Shown here: positions 1-11,017 of the stretch, in pieces
How the letters are laid out: each line of letters opens with the position of its first letter
Position numbering within the stretch: the first letter of the stretch is position 1
Assembly: GCF_018446385.1 (NCBI RefSeq)
Contig: NC_055986.1
Span: 75,043,659 to 75,107,658 of the forward strand
Length of the DNA: 64,000 nucleotides
Direction of reading: 5' to 3'
Source: Zingiber officinale
Lineage: Eukaryota > Streptophyta > Magnoliopsida > Zingiberales > Zingiberaceae
Notes under the pieces: model-generated
The model's input: only the letters and a program-made list of their open reading frames with translations
What the model was told of the DNA's origin: nothing
Databases searched by the model: none
Program-made: the position numbers and the translations under genes

Positions 1-375
1 CTTAAGATCTTCTAGGTATTCTTTGGAGTTCCTCTTCCAGTGCCTTGCTTGTCCTTGATATAGGTGACAAAGATGTTCAACCATATCGTAAGCGCCCATC
101 AACTCATGTTGCTTCTGAAGCTCAGAGTTCATGGTCGCGAGCATAAGACATGACACATCTAATGCGTCATCTTGATGCTTCTTGTAAGCATCTCGGTCTG
201 CTCGCGTGGCAGTGGAAGGAGGAGCCTCCGGAATGGGTTGCTCCAGAACGTACAGTTTACGTTCTTGGGTGAGAACTATTCTCAGGTTCCTGTACCAGTC
301 CAGGAAATTTGCTCCGTTGAGCTTGTCCTTCTTAAGGATAGAACGCAGAGAGAAGTTGTTCGTGTTTAATGTCAT
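1..375 (-). CDS. Copia Gag, N-terminal part, runs off the window
   Basis: Gag packages the element RNA into virus-like particles in the cytoplasm. The frame opens at the ATG complementary to 373-375, aligned with the gag start of element B, and stays open for 125 codons to the window edge. It contains LNGANFLDWYRNLRIVL near residues 20-36, a typical copia Gag start. At residues ~107-118 the reading is LYQGQARHWKRN. The capsid domain therefore runs straight into the tail of a CCHC zinc knuckle, with the intervening capsid and the first knuckle cysteines missing and the last cysteine replaced by Ser. Element B has the same junction, so the deletion is inherited by the family and not private to this copy. 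Unlike B, this copy has no frameshift. Confidence 0.8.
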   Translation of the reverse strand, partial: MTLNTNNFSLRSILKKDKLNGANFLDWYRNLRIVLTQERKLYVLEQPIPEAPPSTATRADRDAYKKHQDDALDVSCLMLATMNSELQKQHELMGAYDMVEHLCHLYQGQARHWKRNSKEYLEDLK

Positions 376-1551
376 GGAAATTCTACAACAAAAATAAATG
401 CAGAAATAAATATCATATTTTTTTAAATCATTTAATTAGGCCTTCAACTAAATGATGCTCCCATTGAATTCTATAATTCATGTGGGACAAGATCCACATC
501 ATACTAACCCTTGAGTTAGCTTTGGCTAATACGCCCAAGATTTAGTATGATCGGTAGGTAACGATTACCTATTACATCTCTATGCAACTCTTGTTTATAG
601 GATCATTATCCGCAGTTATATTAAAACTTGAGTTAGCTTTGGCTAATACGCCCAAGAATTAATATAAATGTGATTTATGTCCTAACTTTCCAACCGTTGG
701 AAGAATGCCTATAGTTGTACTCGATCCAACCGAGTAAACTAGGAATACTCAATCTAATTGAGTTTGTACTCGCCCATGCGTTGATAGGCGGGACCAAGAT
801 TGTCCCTCCGTACCCTACCAAGATAATATGTGTTGCTCTGCTTTGGCAGATTCAACAACACATGTGATCGAGGTAGTGATAGGTATCACGGCACGGTAGG
901 CATTAGATTTGACGTGATTTAGATCTAATCTAAACGTCGATGTTGTATCATATACTCGATATAGATATAATCTAATCGTTTAGGCACTAATTAATTACTT
1001 AATTAAACATGCATCACATACACAAGTAATTAACTAAATTTTGTGATTATGTCATGGCCCTACTACGATCTTCTAAAGCCAATGAGAAGATCGGATGGTC
1101 AACCTAAGGTCAACAGCTTCTCAAGCTCCTTCCTTTGACCACCTCGTGTTGCTCGCGCCCTCCTCGTAACTCCGTCTCGAGTGGACCTTCCACCGCTTCA
1201 AAATTTACATTACAATTTTGAAACTCGAGTCACATTCGAGTCTAAATCTAATTTACAACCAGAATATAAATAGGGAGACACGACGCGCAGGTCGCGTATC
1301 AAATACAGCACACACAAACACATGACGGTACGCAGGCCGTATTATAAATTACAACACAAATCCAATCATATTGGGTCTTTTTGGGCGATGACTATCACAA
1401 AAATAATATATAATTCTAAATTATATATTTTTGATAATTTTCTGTAATTTTTCATAATTTTTACAATTTTATGAGTAAATTTTTCCCCGCGGTCCCGATT
1501 AGCGATTTCGGGCGCAATCGCGGAGCAAATCCCCTTGCGGGGTTAGGGACA
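376..1551 (-). other. Copia H leader: array of perfect hairpins
   Basis: This is the untranslated leader between primer site and gag. It holds at least twelve short perfect inverted repeats in sequence: arms 480-485/494-499, 498-507/542-551, 555-561/565-571, 616-624/659-667, 688-694/696-702, 718-723/731-736, 747-753/757-763, 828-835/856-863, 876-881/884-889, 1067-1074/1085-1092, 1197-1205/1214-1222 and 1223-1228/1236-1241. Three of the long ones share the apical pattern GC-TTTG-GC (516-529, the matching place at 633-646, and 837-850). Most are also present in B, with compensatory changes. Function is unknown. RNA packaging, dimerisation or translation control are possible roles. Confidence 0.7.
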
Positions 1552-1556
1552 GTACC

Positions 1557-3171
1557 TGATGTGCGTAGATTATATACTCTTTTATGCATGTTTTTACGCA
1601 CATTTACATACTTTGAGCATGCTTGATCTATGCATTTTTATACTTCCAGCTTTCCTTTTAGCATATTTATTCTTTTGGTTCGGAGATCTGTTTTTTGTGC
1701 ATTTTCTGTACACAGGAGTCAAAATTGGTGAAGATTATGCGTCCTCGGACAAGCTTGGAAGGAATTGAAGGGAGAGAGCATTAGGCCGTGTACCACACAC
1801 GGCCGTGTAGTTTTAACAGGAAGGGAAGAGGACATGGCCGTGTGAATCTCACACGGCCGTGTCTTGATTTGAAGAAATTAGAGCAGATGCCTTACATGAC
1901 CGTGTAGATCTACACGGCCGTGTGAGGTTTCCAGAGGCCAAGCAGGTGGTGGCCGTGTGCACCACACGGCCGTGTAGCATTTCCAGAGAACAGAAGGGTC
2001 CTGGCCGTGTGAGTCACACGGCCGTGCAGCTTTGGCAGAGAAGGAACTGGACATGGCCGTGTGAATCTCACACGGCCGTGTCATGGGGCCGTGTGGCGCC
2101 CGATTTCCTCCTCTATTTAAACCCTCCTTCATGAATTGAAAGGGGATCTCTTCCCCTTTGGGAGAAGGCAAGATTTGGTGGTATCCTCCCATTCTTGGGA
2201 GGATTTCTGGGCGATTCGAGGGGAGCTCTTGACGATTTCTACTCCGGAGCGAGGATTGGATCCGAAGACGAGGCTTCTTCGTAGATAAGTTTTCTCTTTC
2301 CCCCTTTTCTTGGTTTCTTGGATTGGGGATTTAAGAAATGCTTGTAATCTTTATTTCTTCGGGTATTCTTCCTCGATTCATGGAGTAGATCTTGTATTCT
2401 AGGATTAAGGGAGTATTTGTATGATGGATTGATGTAATCTCTTATGGATTTGCCAATTTCTTGTTTCAATGACATTGTCTTGCTTGTATCAATTAGATCT
2501 TGAATGATTAATGGTGATTTGTGCTTAATTCTCATTCTTGATTGATTGTTTGGATTTCTTGTGAACTTAGTAAAGATAAACTCTCACTCGATCATCCGAG
2601 GGATCCACGTGACAGGTGCAAGCCCGTGTAAGGACGCTTGAGAGATAATCTTGAAGAGGAAATAGGAATATTCAAGAGAGTAGGATGGATCTTGTGATTA
2701 GTTTCTTATATCTTGATAGATTAATAAGTTGTGGGCTTCTATGTTGATATCCGAGGAAGGCATAGTAATAGGTGCGCTTCTGTGTAAGGACAACGTAGGT
2801 TCACGTCTAATTGATCATATTTAGATACATTTCTCAGTCCTTAGCCGGTTATCTATTGCAAGAGAGAACCGGCAACTTTCTACAAGTGTTTGGCAATTGA
2901 GGGATAAGAATTGGTGAACCATTTACATTCAAGAAATCTTACAAAGAAACCGAAACTCCTAGAATCTCCCCTTATCATAACCCAAAACACTAAACTCTTG
3001 TTTGTTGATCTTTAATATTAGATTTGTTTACCTTCACTTTGCATTTGAAACAATTGGATAGTTGTTTAGCTAATTCGCATTGAGGCATTCCTAGTGCTTA
3101 TTCCAGTCCCTGTGGATACGATAATCTTTTATATTACTTGCGATATTTCCGTACACTTGCGGAGCGTAATA
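1557..3171 (+). mobile_element. Solo LTR G (Ty3/Tat-like)
   Basis: The block interrupts the H leader: the flanks read GTACC at 1552-1556 and again at 3172-3176, while B has an uninterrupted CAGTACCCC at the equivalent site. It starts TGATG and ends in GCGGAGCGTAATA. The stretch GTCCCTGTGGATACGATAA at 3107-3125 is the kind of 3' end seen in Tat/Athila-type LTRs. There are no internal domain, primer site or ORF, so it is a solo LTR left by LTR-LTR recombination. It ends in TA rather than the canonical CA. A TATA-like CTATTTAAA lies near 2112. Confidence 0.75.
1785..2100 (+). repeat. Palindrome array ACACGGCCGTGT in solo LTR G
   Basis: The 12-bp palindrome ACACGGCCGTGT and half sites GGCCGTGTG...CACACGGCC recur about every 40-60 bp, six times or more, and stop just upstream of the TATA-like CTATTTAAA at ~2112. 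The placement suggests a promoter or enhancer array. It is also strongly CpG-rich against its surroundings. Confidence 0.8.
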
Positions 3172-3176
3172 GTACC

Positions 3177-3442
3177 CCTACCCGCGATCTAACCATCGCG
3201 AGTTGCTCCTAAGCGATCCTACAGCGCCTTAGCCCGCTGTCCCAAAAGGTTTTGGGTCGAAACATTGCCGTTACGGAAAAATCTTCTCGGTAGTCGAAGC
3301 CTACAAGTGTCTAAACACTTGTGCTCCGCTTCTACGAGAAAAATACCCTTTAAAACTATAAAAATCATGAAATTACAGAAATTCACAGAAACTATATTTT
3401 TCATAAAAATACAAAATAAATTCATACATGTCTTCGCACGTG
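3177..3442 (-). other. Copia H leader, part next to the primer site
   Basis: This is the continuation of the leader beyond solo LTR G. It contains the perfect hairpin CGCGAT/ATCGCG at 3183-3188/3195-3200. In the second tandem copy of B (58981-58998) it reads CACGAT/ATCGTG, a compensated change. No coding sequence is evident. Confidence 0.65.
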
Positions 3443-3454
3443 GCTCTGATACCA
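3443..3454 (-). other. Primer binding site (tRNA-Met) of copia H
   Basis: The minus strand reads TGGTATCAGAGC, complementary to the 3' end of initiator tRNA-Met. It is separated from the LTR edge by one base (3455). It fixes the element as minus-strand and 3456-5413 as the 5' LTR. Confidence 0.9.
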
Positions 3455-3455
3455 T

Positions 3456-5413
3456 AGTTGGGTTTTTCGGGCTGCGAAAACCGCTTTTCGCGTCGCGGAA
3501 ACCCCGAAACTCCCTAGCCAACGGATCCGTGCGAAGAGTATAGAACAAAAATTTTACATGTACGAGTTTCTTACCTAGATCTACTCTTAGATCTATATGT
3601 TTAAAAAATTACCCTTGATGCGTGCCTTTTTCGAATCCCGCTCGTCCAAGGAAGTGCCGGATCTCAAGATTGTCAACGTAGAGAATCCTCTAGAAGTATC
3701 CACACGAATAAGATGTGTTCTCTAATACACAAGGATGGAGAAGAGAACACCACAAGTGTGCTAGCACTTCTTGATGCTCTCGGATGGGATTGGAAGAAGA
3801 AGAAAAGAAAAGAAGAGAACACACTCCTCTAAAAAAATCTCTATGTGACTTTCACTAACCTTTCTTCTTGGATTAGACTCACTCTCCTTTCTTCTCCCTT
3901 ACTTGAAACCCATGACCAAGAGAAGAGAAGGAGCAAAACGAGAGCTTGAGGAAGAAGATGATGTGAATGTAAGTGAATGAAAAATTAATTCTCATTCAAA
4001 ACCAAAAAGGTAACCCCCATTCTCATTAAATGTGGCCATTAAAGAGAATAGATTTGTAACCCTCATGAGGTGACACACTTTGATGATGTGGCACATCATC
4101 ATTAGTCCTCCTAATGCCAAATCACTAATGATGTGGCAAATAGTCAAGTCAAACTTGACTCTTCCTCTTCCTCTCAAGTCAAGTCAAACTTGACTTAATC
4201 TCTCTCATGGTTGATCTAATCCAACCATTTAATTCAAGCCAATTTAATATAATGAATCTAATTCATTTAATTAAATTGATTCAATGAGTCATAATCTAAA
4301 TTAGACTCATTGAACACATGAATCAACTTGAGTCGAACTCAATTAGCCCAATTAGGATTACTCTTAATCCAATTTGATTCATCACATGAATCTAATCCTC
4401 TTGGTTCATCATATGAACCTAATCTCCATCCACTTGTTCTTTGTGTGTGACCCAATAGGTTCTTGTAACGTTGGCAATGCCCCTAAACTCATTTAGAAGC
4501 ATAAGTAATGAGCGGTATCTAGAAATACATCATTATTACCCAAGTTACAAGAATGTTGAGATCCAACATCACCTTGTGACTACTAATTGTGACTCCTCAC
4601 AATATATGACAAGTGTCCTTCTATCCTAGACATCTAGATTGATCAATGTGAGGCATAGACCGTGTCATCCTCTAATCAATCTAAATCTTGAACTCCAAGT
4701 AGAGTCACTAATCAAATGAGCTCAATATCTCATATTGACTCATTTGGGCATGGCCATGCACTTCGTGGTCTCACTCTATCAAGAATATCTATGTCTCTCC
4801 CGTCATATAGGAGGGATAGATCCCATCTACATCACTCACATCCCTCTGCATAATTTGTTACATACCCAGTAATCGCCTTTATAGTCCACCCAGTTACGGG
4901 TGACGTTTGACGAAACCAAAGTACATAACTCCTTATGTAGGGAACCATGGTGACTTCAAGTCTAAGGACTAATAGTCATACTAATAGCCACATGAGAAAG
5001 TATATGACACTCATATAACGATCCATGATACTTTCTCATGGCGGGTCATTCAGTATACATTCTCCAATGCATACCCATGTGTCAACTTGATATCTCCATA
5101 TCCATGACTTGTGAGATCAAGTCATCGAGTTGACCTACATGCTAGCCTTATTGTATTAACATTGTCCCTGAATGATAATACTCAACTAGGAATGATTAAG
5201 AGTAGTGTTCCTTATATCATCTCACTATCGATTCAACCAATCGATTGATATAGGTAAGAACCTTCTACTCAAGGACGCTATTATACTTAGTTTATTTGGC
5301 ACCAATACAAATAAGTATAATAACCAAAACAAATGTCTTTATTTATATAGAATATGATACAACAAGTCCATAATACAATCATCAAATGATTGACTCTAGG
5401 GCTCTAGCTAACA
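3456..5413 (-). repeat. 5' LTR of copia H (1958 bp)
   Basis: Aligns end to end with the LTRs of element B (52138-54123 and 59253-61211) and with 16086-17916. It ends GCTCTAGCTAACA on the plus strand, which is TGTTAG on the coding strand. The interior is non-coding; short open frames in it are chance. Confidence 0.9.
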
Positions 5414-6482
5414 GTTTTGGCTTGCAGTCATTTGTCCCTAGCCACACAAAATGTATTCCTTAATGAATTTTCCCATGTTGTCCAGGTACTTCTATAGATT
5501 CTTCCTCATGATATTTTTGTTTAGTAGTTCATAAATCTTAAAATCTTGCTATACCTTGATTCATCAGAGCATGGGAATGAAATTTGAGGTTTACAATCTT
5601 CGACTACCTGTTACCAATATGGCCTCACTAAAAGTATTTTATTAAGATTTTCAAACTTACGTATCACCTTCAGATTTAAGTTAGTTACTTGATTTTCATT
5701 GTCTTTGAAGGACTACTGTTATTTTATATTTTCCTTGTTTCTTGTCATGGTTATTCCTTATCCTCTATCCTTTATGTACTTTCTTTTGCTTTAGATGCTA
5801 GAACAAAAAACAAACTAATGCTTTGATTGAGGTTATGAAAATTCATAATTTTTTGTGCTCCAGAGACAAATTAATTCTTAGCGATGGATTTGGGTTCAAT
5901 TCCATCAATAAGAAAAATGAAAAACAGTACTAAACATGGTTTTTGTTTAAAAATTCATGCGGGCTATGAAGAATGCTCCTAAACAAGGAGACAACAACGT
6001 TAAACAAACATGTTAACAACATTTAACATCAAAATAATGTTGTAAATACAGAAATTGATTTTCCTCATTATTATTCTTCTTCTATGAACTTGGGATAAAA
6101 GCTACTGAGGTTCCTACACAATTGGGAGACTTTGCAAAACCAAAGTAGCTAATTTATTAGGTTGAAATGATAGATAGATGAGTGATCTCAGTCTTGGCAT
6201 GGCTAACATTTTTTTTTAAATTTTTTTATGTTCGAAACCTTTCATTTTGTTTTGTATGGTTCTCTCTAAGAGCATGGACCTAGTTATCTTTTGACAGCTG
6301 AATATGATTCTTTTACTTCATTTGTAACCGCAAATTCAACTTTCTGATACCTTGTGAACCACTGAAGATCCTTATTGCAAGCATTGAAGTAAGCATGCCT
6401 TGTTTACTTGTGCTACTTGAAAAACTATCAACATGATCACTAACCGAAGGTAACAAATTGTTTGATTCTTTTCAATTATCAG

Positions 6483-6545
6483 GTGATTGAAGAGTTTGCT
6501 AAGAGTCCATGTTTGGAGCACTACAAGAACCTTGGAGCAACTTAA
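6483..6545 (+). pseudogene. Possible terminal exon, unidentified
   Basis: After a plausible acceptor (TTCAATTATCAG) there are 20 codons and a stop, reading VIEEFAKSPCLEHYKNLGAT. About 100 bp upstream, GCAAGCATTGAA followed by GTAAGC could be the donor side of the preceding exon. I do not recognise the family. It may be a captured gene piece or chance. Confidence 0.22.
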
Positions 6546-7296
6546 CATTTCGAATAAGATGTAGTAGGAGCATATAGAGCTTGGGTTGTGTTCTCTCTAT
6601 AGAAAAACGTTCTACTCTTAATTTCCCTTAATACTGGATATATGATGTAGTAAACTAAATTCTTGAGTAAATAAAAAAATATTTAAGTACTAATGAAGTG
6701 CAGCTGGTTTGATATATTCCGAAGAAGACATTTGCACGAATGTTCCTATGATATAACATGGGAAAATACGACTGCGATATTGGAATTAACATGATATGGG
6801 AATCCATCAATGTAAGTAACATGATACTTTCTTATGTGATGCATTTTTTTTCTTTTCTTTTATTTATTTACTTATATATATGGTTGCATCTATATATGGT
6901 TGAAATTCATGTTGACTAGTTAGCATTTTAGCTATTTTCCCCTTGAAATAAAAACTTGTTTTGATGTTATTGTATCATTGGAAATCATATAAATGAATTG
7001 ATGTTACTCATCTTTATTGCTGCTGAGGAATTTATTTACTTTTCATGTACTCTTAGTGATAAACAGTTATGTCATTTGGGTCGACTACTAATGAATTTAA
7101 TTTCCATGTACTCTTAGTGATAAACAGTTCCCAGGAATGATAGATATATCACTATATGATGTGGTTGAGATAAATGATGAATGTGTCTCTTTTTAAGCAT
7201 TCAAATTAGTCATCTTGTTACCTGGTGCTCTTACTACTTTTTCAGCTATGATTTTTTTTCTTGGTTTACTAATATATTATTTATGTGTTTTTACAG

Positions 7297-7687
7297 TTTA
7301 CAAATCTCAAGTACTCCAGAGTTGAAATTGATGAAGTGTGGTTCGAGTGAGTTGAATGCATGCTAGATTACATTTGAGTAGGAAAGGTATTTGATTTTTG
7401 AAAACTTTGGATGATGCATGCATTTGCATGGAATATAAATTGCGTATATTGTCCCATGTCAATTTCTTTCTGATGGTGATATTCTAGGACTTCTGCAGCA
7501 TGTATAATTCTTTTGTTTTTGTTCTTTGCTGTAGTTAAGTAGACCAAATGATACTTTTGTTTGACAGATTAGAACAGTGGATGTTTTAACTCAGAAAACT
7601 ATGCATTTGAAGGTGAAAAGCGGTGAGATTAGGGAAATGAAAGACGCAAGAAGAATGGAGCAGTATACCAAGTTGAACAGATTCTGA
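7297..7687 (+). pseudogene. Two exon-like pieces, unidentified
   Basis: Piece one follows TTTTTACAG at 7296 and reads FTNLKYSRVEIDE before a GTGTGG donor-like site. Piece two follows TTTGACAG (7568-7687) and gives 39 codons plus stop, beginning IRTVDVLTQKTMHLK and rich in Lys, Arg and Glu. The phase between them is plausible. Nothing upstream supports a complete gene. The position just inside a CACTA end suggests a transposon-borne exon or a captured fragment. Confidence 0.25.
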
Positions 7688-7749
7688 TTCTCATAATTTA
7701 ATGTATCCTTAGCTTGATTTTTGACTCACGATGTTCTACCTTGATGTGT

Positions 7750-7940
7750 TGTTAAAATAATGTTCTACCTTGATTCTGATATCTATTAGCTTTTGATGTA
7801 AAAAGAATGTTTGTGTATTTTATGGATACTGTAGTAAGAAGAATATTTATGTAATTTGTGAATATTTGTGTATTTTATGGATACTGTTGAATGAAGAATA
7901 TTTGTGTAATTTGTGAATATTTGTGTATTTGTTTTTGTTA
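7750..7940 (+). repeat. Degenerate tandem repeat GAATATTTGTGTAATTTGTG
   Basis: AT-rich units around GAATATTTGTGTATTTTATG recur three to four times with spacings of about 30-60 bp, inside the CACTA subterminal zone. Confidence 0.6.
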
Positions 7941-7984
7941 CTGTCAGTTTTTCACTGTTTCGGAAATCAAATTTGTGTTGTTAA

Positions 7985-8261
7985 AAAATACTGATATTAC
8001 ATCGGTTTTCCACCGCTGCAAAATTGGTGTCATTAACTAATATTACATCGGTCGTATACCGCTGCCAAAACTGGTGTTATTAACATATAATATTAAATCG
8101 GTTTTACACCGTTGATGAAACAGTGTCGTTAAGTGATACTACACCGGTTTTAACCCGATGTCTAAAATGAAAGACCTTTTACATCGCCTTCATAGACATC
8201 GATCGAAAATGTAATAGACACCGGTGGAAAACTGATGTCTATGAGGGTTTTTATTGTAGTG
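7985..8261 (+). repeat. CACTA subterminal repeats and right TIR
   Basis: Four imperfect copies of a ~45-bp motif (ACATCGGTTTT-CCACCGCTG...GGTGT-ATTAAC) are followed by a more compact inverted motif and the terminal ATTGTAGTG. In CACTA elements such repeats are transposase binding sites. Confidence 0.65.
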
Positions 8262-8995
8262 TATGCATCAAAAGAATGAAGAGACTACATGAAATGTTAA
8301 ATCAACAAACAATGTTCCAATTTCGTGAAGTATGAAGGAACCTAACATTTTCACTTGCAATTAAATGATATTAAATTAAGATTTAATTCACCTAAATGTT
8401 CTCCAAACAGTAACCATGAGTTCTATAATTTTAAGGGTCATTATATGCATCAAAATAATAAAGAAACTACATGAAATAATGTTAAAACAACAAACAATGT
8501 TCCGATTTCATGAAGTATGAAAGAACCTAACATTTTCACCAACAATTAAATGACATTAAATTCTTATTTAATTCGTCTAAATGTTCTCCATACAATAACC
8601 ATAAGTTCTCTAATTTTAATGGTCATTTTATGCATCAAAAGAATAAAGAAACTACATGAAATGTTAAAACAACAAACAATATTCCGATTTCATGAAGTAT
8701 GAAGGAACCTAACATTTTCACCAGCAATTCAATGACATTAAATTCGTATTTAATTCTCCTAAATGTTATCCATATAATAACCATGAGTTCTCTAATTTTA
8801 AGGGTCATTATATGCATCAAAAGAATAAAGAAACTACCTGAGATGTTAAAACAACAAATAATATTCTGATTTGAAGTACGAAGGAATCTAACATTTTCAC
8901 CAAAAATTAAATGACATTAAATTCGAATTAATTCCCCAAAATGTTCTCCATACATGTCCCTTAATTTTACATGTTATAAGATAGATTTAAAGCAT
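8262..8995 (+). repeat. Tandem array, ~183-bp unit, four copies
   Basis: Units start at TATGCATCAAAA at 8262, 8444, 8629 and 8811 (periods 182, 185 and 182). A decayed fifth start lies near 8990. Units differ by scattered substitutions. The first unit begins exactly at the CACTA terminus, so the transposon probably landed inside a longer array. There is no coding capacity. Confidence 0.85.
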
Positions 8996-9379
8996 CTCAA
9001 AGACAAAGAACATGCATAAACTTGTAAAGTAGAAGCATGATGGGCAACCTTTAAAATTTAGTGAGGAAACTCTCCATTCAAGAAATCCGAAATCCTCTAT
9101 TCATGCAAACCATTTGAAGCTTAGGAAAAGAACTTAAAGAGAGAGTATCATGCTCCCAAAAACAACCAAGAACATCAAACCATGGTATCCAAAATTCACA
9201 AACTATAGAGACTAACTAGAGCATTAACAAGGTAGGGAACATGCCTTTGAATCTTTAGCTATTACCCCCCTTCTTGTCTTCCTTGGAGCTATGGAACCGG
9301 TGGAACTTGGTGAGGGTGAGGGGCTTAGGGCCGGCGGAAATTAAAAAGATCTGGTGGAGTTTTATGTGAGGTTTTTATA
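8996..9379. other. Unannotated stretch
   Basis: Unique-looking non-coding DNA. A short GC-richer part near 9262-9340 has a purine-rich GGTGAGGGTGAGGGGCTTAGG tract. No ORF or repeat was recognised. Confidence 0.5.
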
Positions 9380-10370
9380 TAAGGTAGGGGTATTAGGACT
9401 TGTTCTAAATCTTATCCACTAAACTATGTAAATTTTCATACTAGATAGATTTTATAAATGCTAAGTCTTATATATTTTACATGTTAGACACGTTATGTAT
9501 ATAGCTATATTAATCCTTTATTTAATTTTATGTATACAATATAAATTTAATACTTGACTTCTATATTGATTAGATATAAAATTTTATAAGTCTCTAATAA
9601 TTTTATACATATTTATATCCTACTATTTTCTTAATATAATTGATTAATAAATTTGTAATTAAATCTAAATTATTCTTAATTGAGCAACTGGGTTTTAAAG
9701 AGATGGAGCTTAGGGCATTGTCTAAATTTTATCCACTAAGTCATATAAATTTTATTATACTAAGTCATAAAAATTTATATTTATATGTTATATAAATTTT
9801 TATCTACATACTAAGTCTTATAACTTTTATAATGCTAAGTCTTATATAATTTGTTTTTATTATATATAAAAATTTATATCTTATATAAATTTTTATCTGC
9901 ACACTAAGTCTTTATAAATTTTATTCATAATAAAAATTTATTATGAATTGGGTTATATAAATTTTTATATATTTACTAAGTCATATAAATTTATATAAAA
10001 ATTTATATACATGGATTATATAAATTTTTATATACATATTTAGTTTTTAATTAAGTTTTATATATTTATATTCAAATTCCATAAATATAAACTAACTTAA
10101 TTAATTAAATCTAACTAACTATATCTATTTAAATTAAATAAATTCTTAATTAAATCTGAAATAATTAAATAAACCCTCTTAATTAAATAAATTCTGAAAT
10201 CTAATTAAATTACAATTAATCTAATAAATCTACTTAATTAAATAGATCCAAATTCTAATTGAATTACAAATAATCCAATAAATTTTCGTAATTAAATAAA
10301 TCTAAATTCTAATTAAATTATAATTTAACCTAATAAATCTCCTTAATTAAATAAATAGTTTTGGATACTA
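9380..10370. repeat. AT-rich low-complexity region
   Basis: Two blocks. 9380-10040 has repeated ATAAATTTTTAT and CTAAGTCTTATA words. 10060-10360 has degenerate AATTAAATAAATTCTAATT units. No ORF. It could act as a matrix-attachment type spacer between the tandem array and the gene island, but that is only a guess. Confidence 0.7.
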
Positions 10371-11017
10371 CACCACTAGTGTCATTAGTAATACGTAGGT
10401 CTAAATTGTGGAGAAGCATGTCTCTTTAAATTTGAATAGTATAGGGAGAATTACTCTCAAGTAGTGGACATTCATGCCACTCATGAACAAAAATATACAT
10501 GTGCTAGTTTGTAATTTTGGGACCTAACTGTGATTTATACATAGTGAGTACACTACTTTGTGCAACATTATCTTTTTCTTTTTCCCATCATAAAACCTCA
10601 TAAGAATGGCAAGATACAACTTTGGTAGGTAGGAAACTTCCTCATCCTTATTGTTAAGAGAAGAATTCCAATTTTGGCACATTGGCACTCAAGATTGCAA
10701 ATTGACAGGGGCCTCATTTGCTTGACCACCTAATTGTTTAACTTCAATCTATCTCTTCTTCATGCACAGAATTCCTAGAAGGAAACAACTGGGAGAACTA
10801 TCAGATGTAAGGTTTCAGTTAACATGATTCTGTTTATTAATAGTTCTACTCTTCCAAATAACTGAAATCTTTATTGACCGCTGACTGTATAAAGGATCCA
10901 GTGATTGTCTATCTGCTGTCTATAAAGTGATAAGGTTATAATTCTGGAGTTGGATCATAATATAATATTTCATTTAATTACATTTATCTATCAATTGCTT
11001 AGCTAATAAATGGGACG
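10371..11017. other. Non-coding spacer
   Basis: No ORF, repeat or transposon end was recognised. Base composition is closer to ordinary plant intergenic DNA than the preceding AT-rich block. Confidence 0.4.

Larger units (their letters stand above)
1..5413 (-). mobile_element. Ty1/copia element H, 5' half (gag start, leader, 5' LTR)
   Basis: On the minus strand the order is 5' LTR (5413 to 3456), a tRNA-Met primer site, a leader of about 1.45 kb, and the start of gag at 375. The rest lies outside the window. The sequence aligns throughout with complete element B (52138-61211) of the same family. A foreign solo LTR (1557-3171) splits the leader. The first LTR base at 3456 is changed (A where B has T), so the edge reads AGTTGGG rather than TGTTGGG. 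Confidence 0.88.
5414..8261. mobile_element. CACTA (En/Spm) transposon remnant, one end
   Basis: The right edge (8253-8261) reads ATTGTAGTG, the reverse complement of a CACTACAAT terminus. It is preceded by subterminal repeats with ATCGGTTTT...CCG cores (7985-8261), the hallmark of CACTA ends. No matching left terminus is visible before copia H starts at 5413, so the left side is probably lost. How far left the element extends is uncertain. Exon-like pieces at 6483, 7297 and 7568 may be its own genes or captured host exons. Confidence 0.5.

Noticed and set aside
1785..2100. Regularly spaced palindromes resembling a CRISPR array
   Set aside because: Plant DNA with LTR boundaries and no constant repeat/spacer lengths; the same holds for the F, A and D palindrome zones.
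4400..5300. Frames of ~140 codons in copia LTRs (for example 16968-17408, 53140-53559, 60228-60647)
   Set aside because: They recur at the same place in LTR copies simply because the LTRs are related; no start context, domain or codon bias.
6519..6530. CACTACAAGAAC as a possible left CACTA terminus
   Set aside because: It does not match the right end (CACTACAATAAAAACC) beyond the first eight bases and lies inside an exon-like stretch; no subterminal repeats follow.
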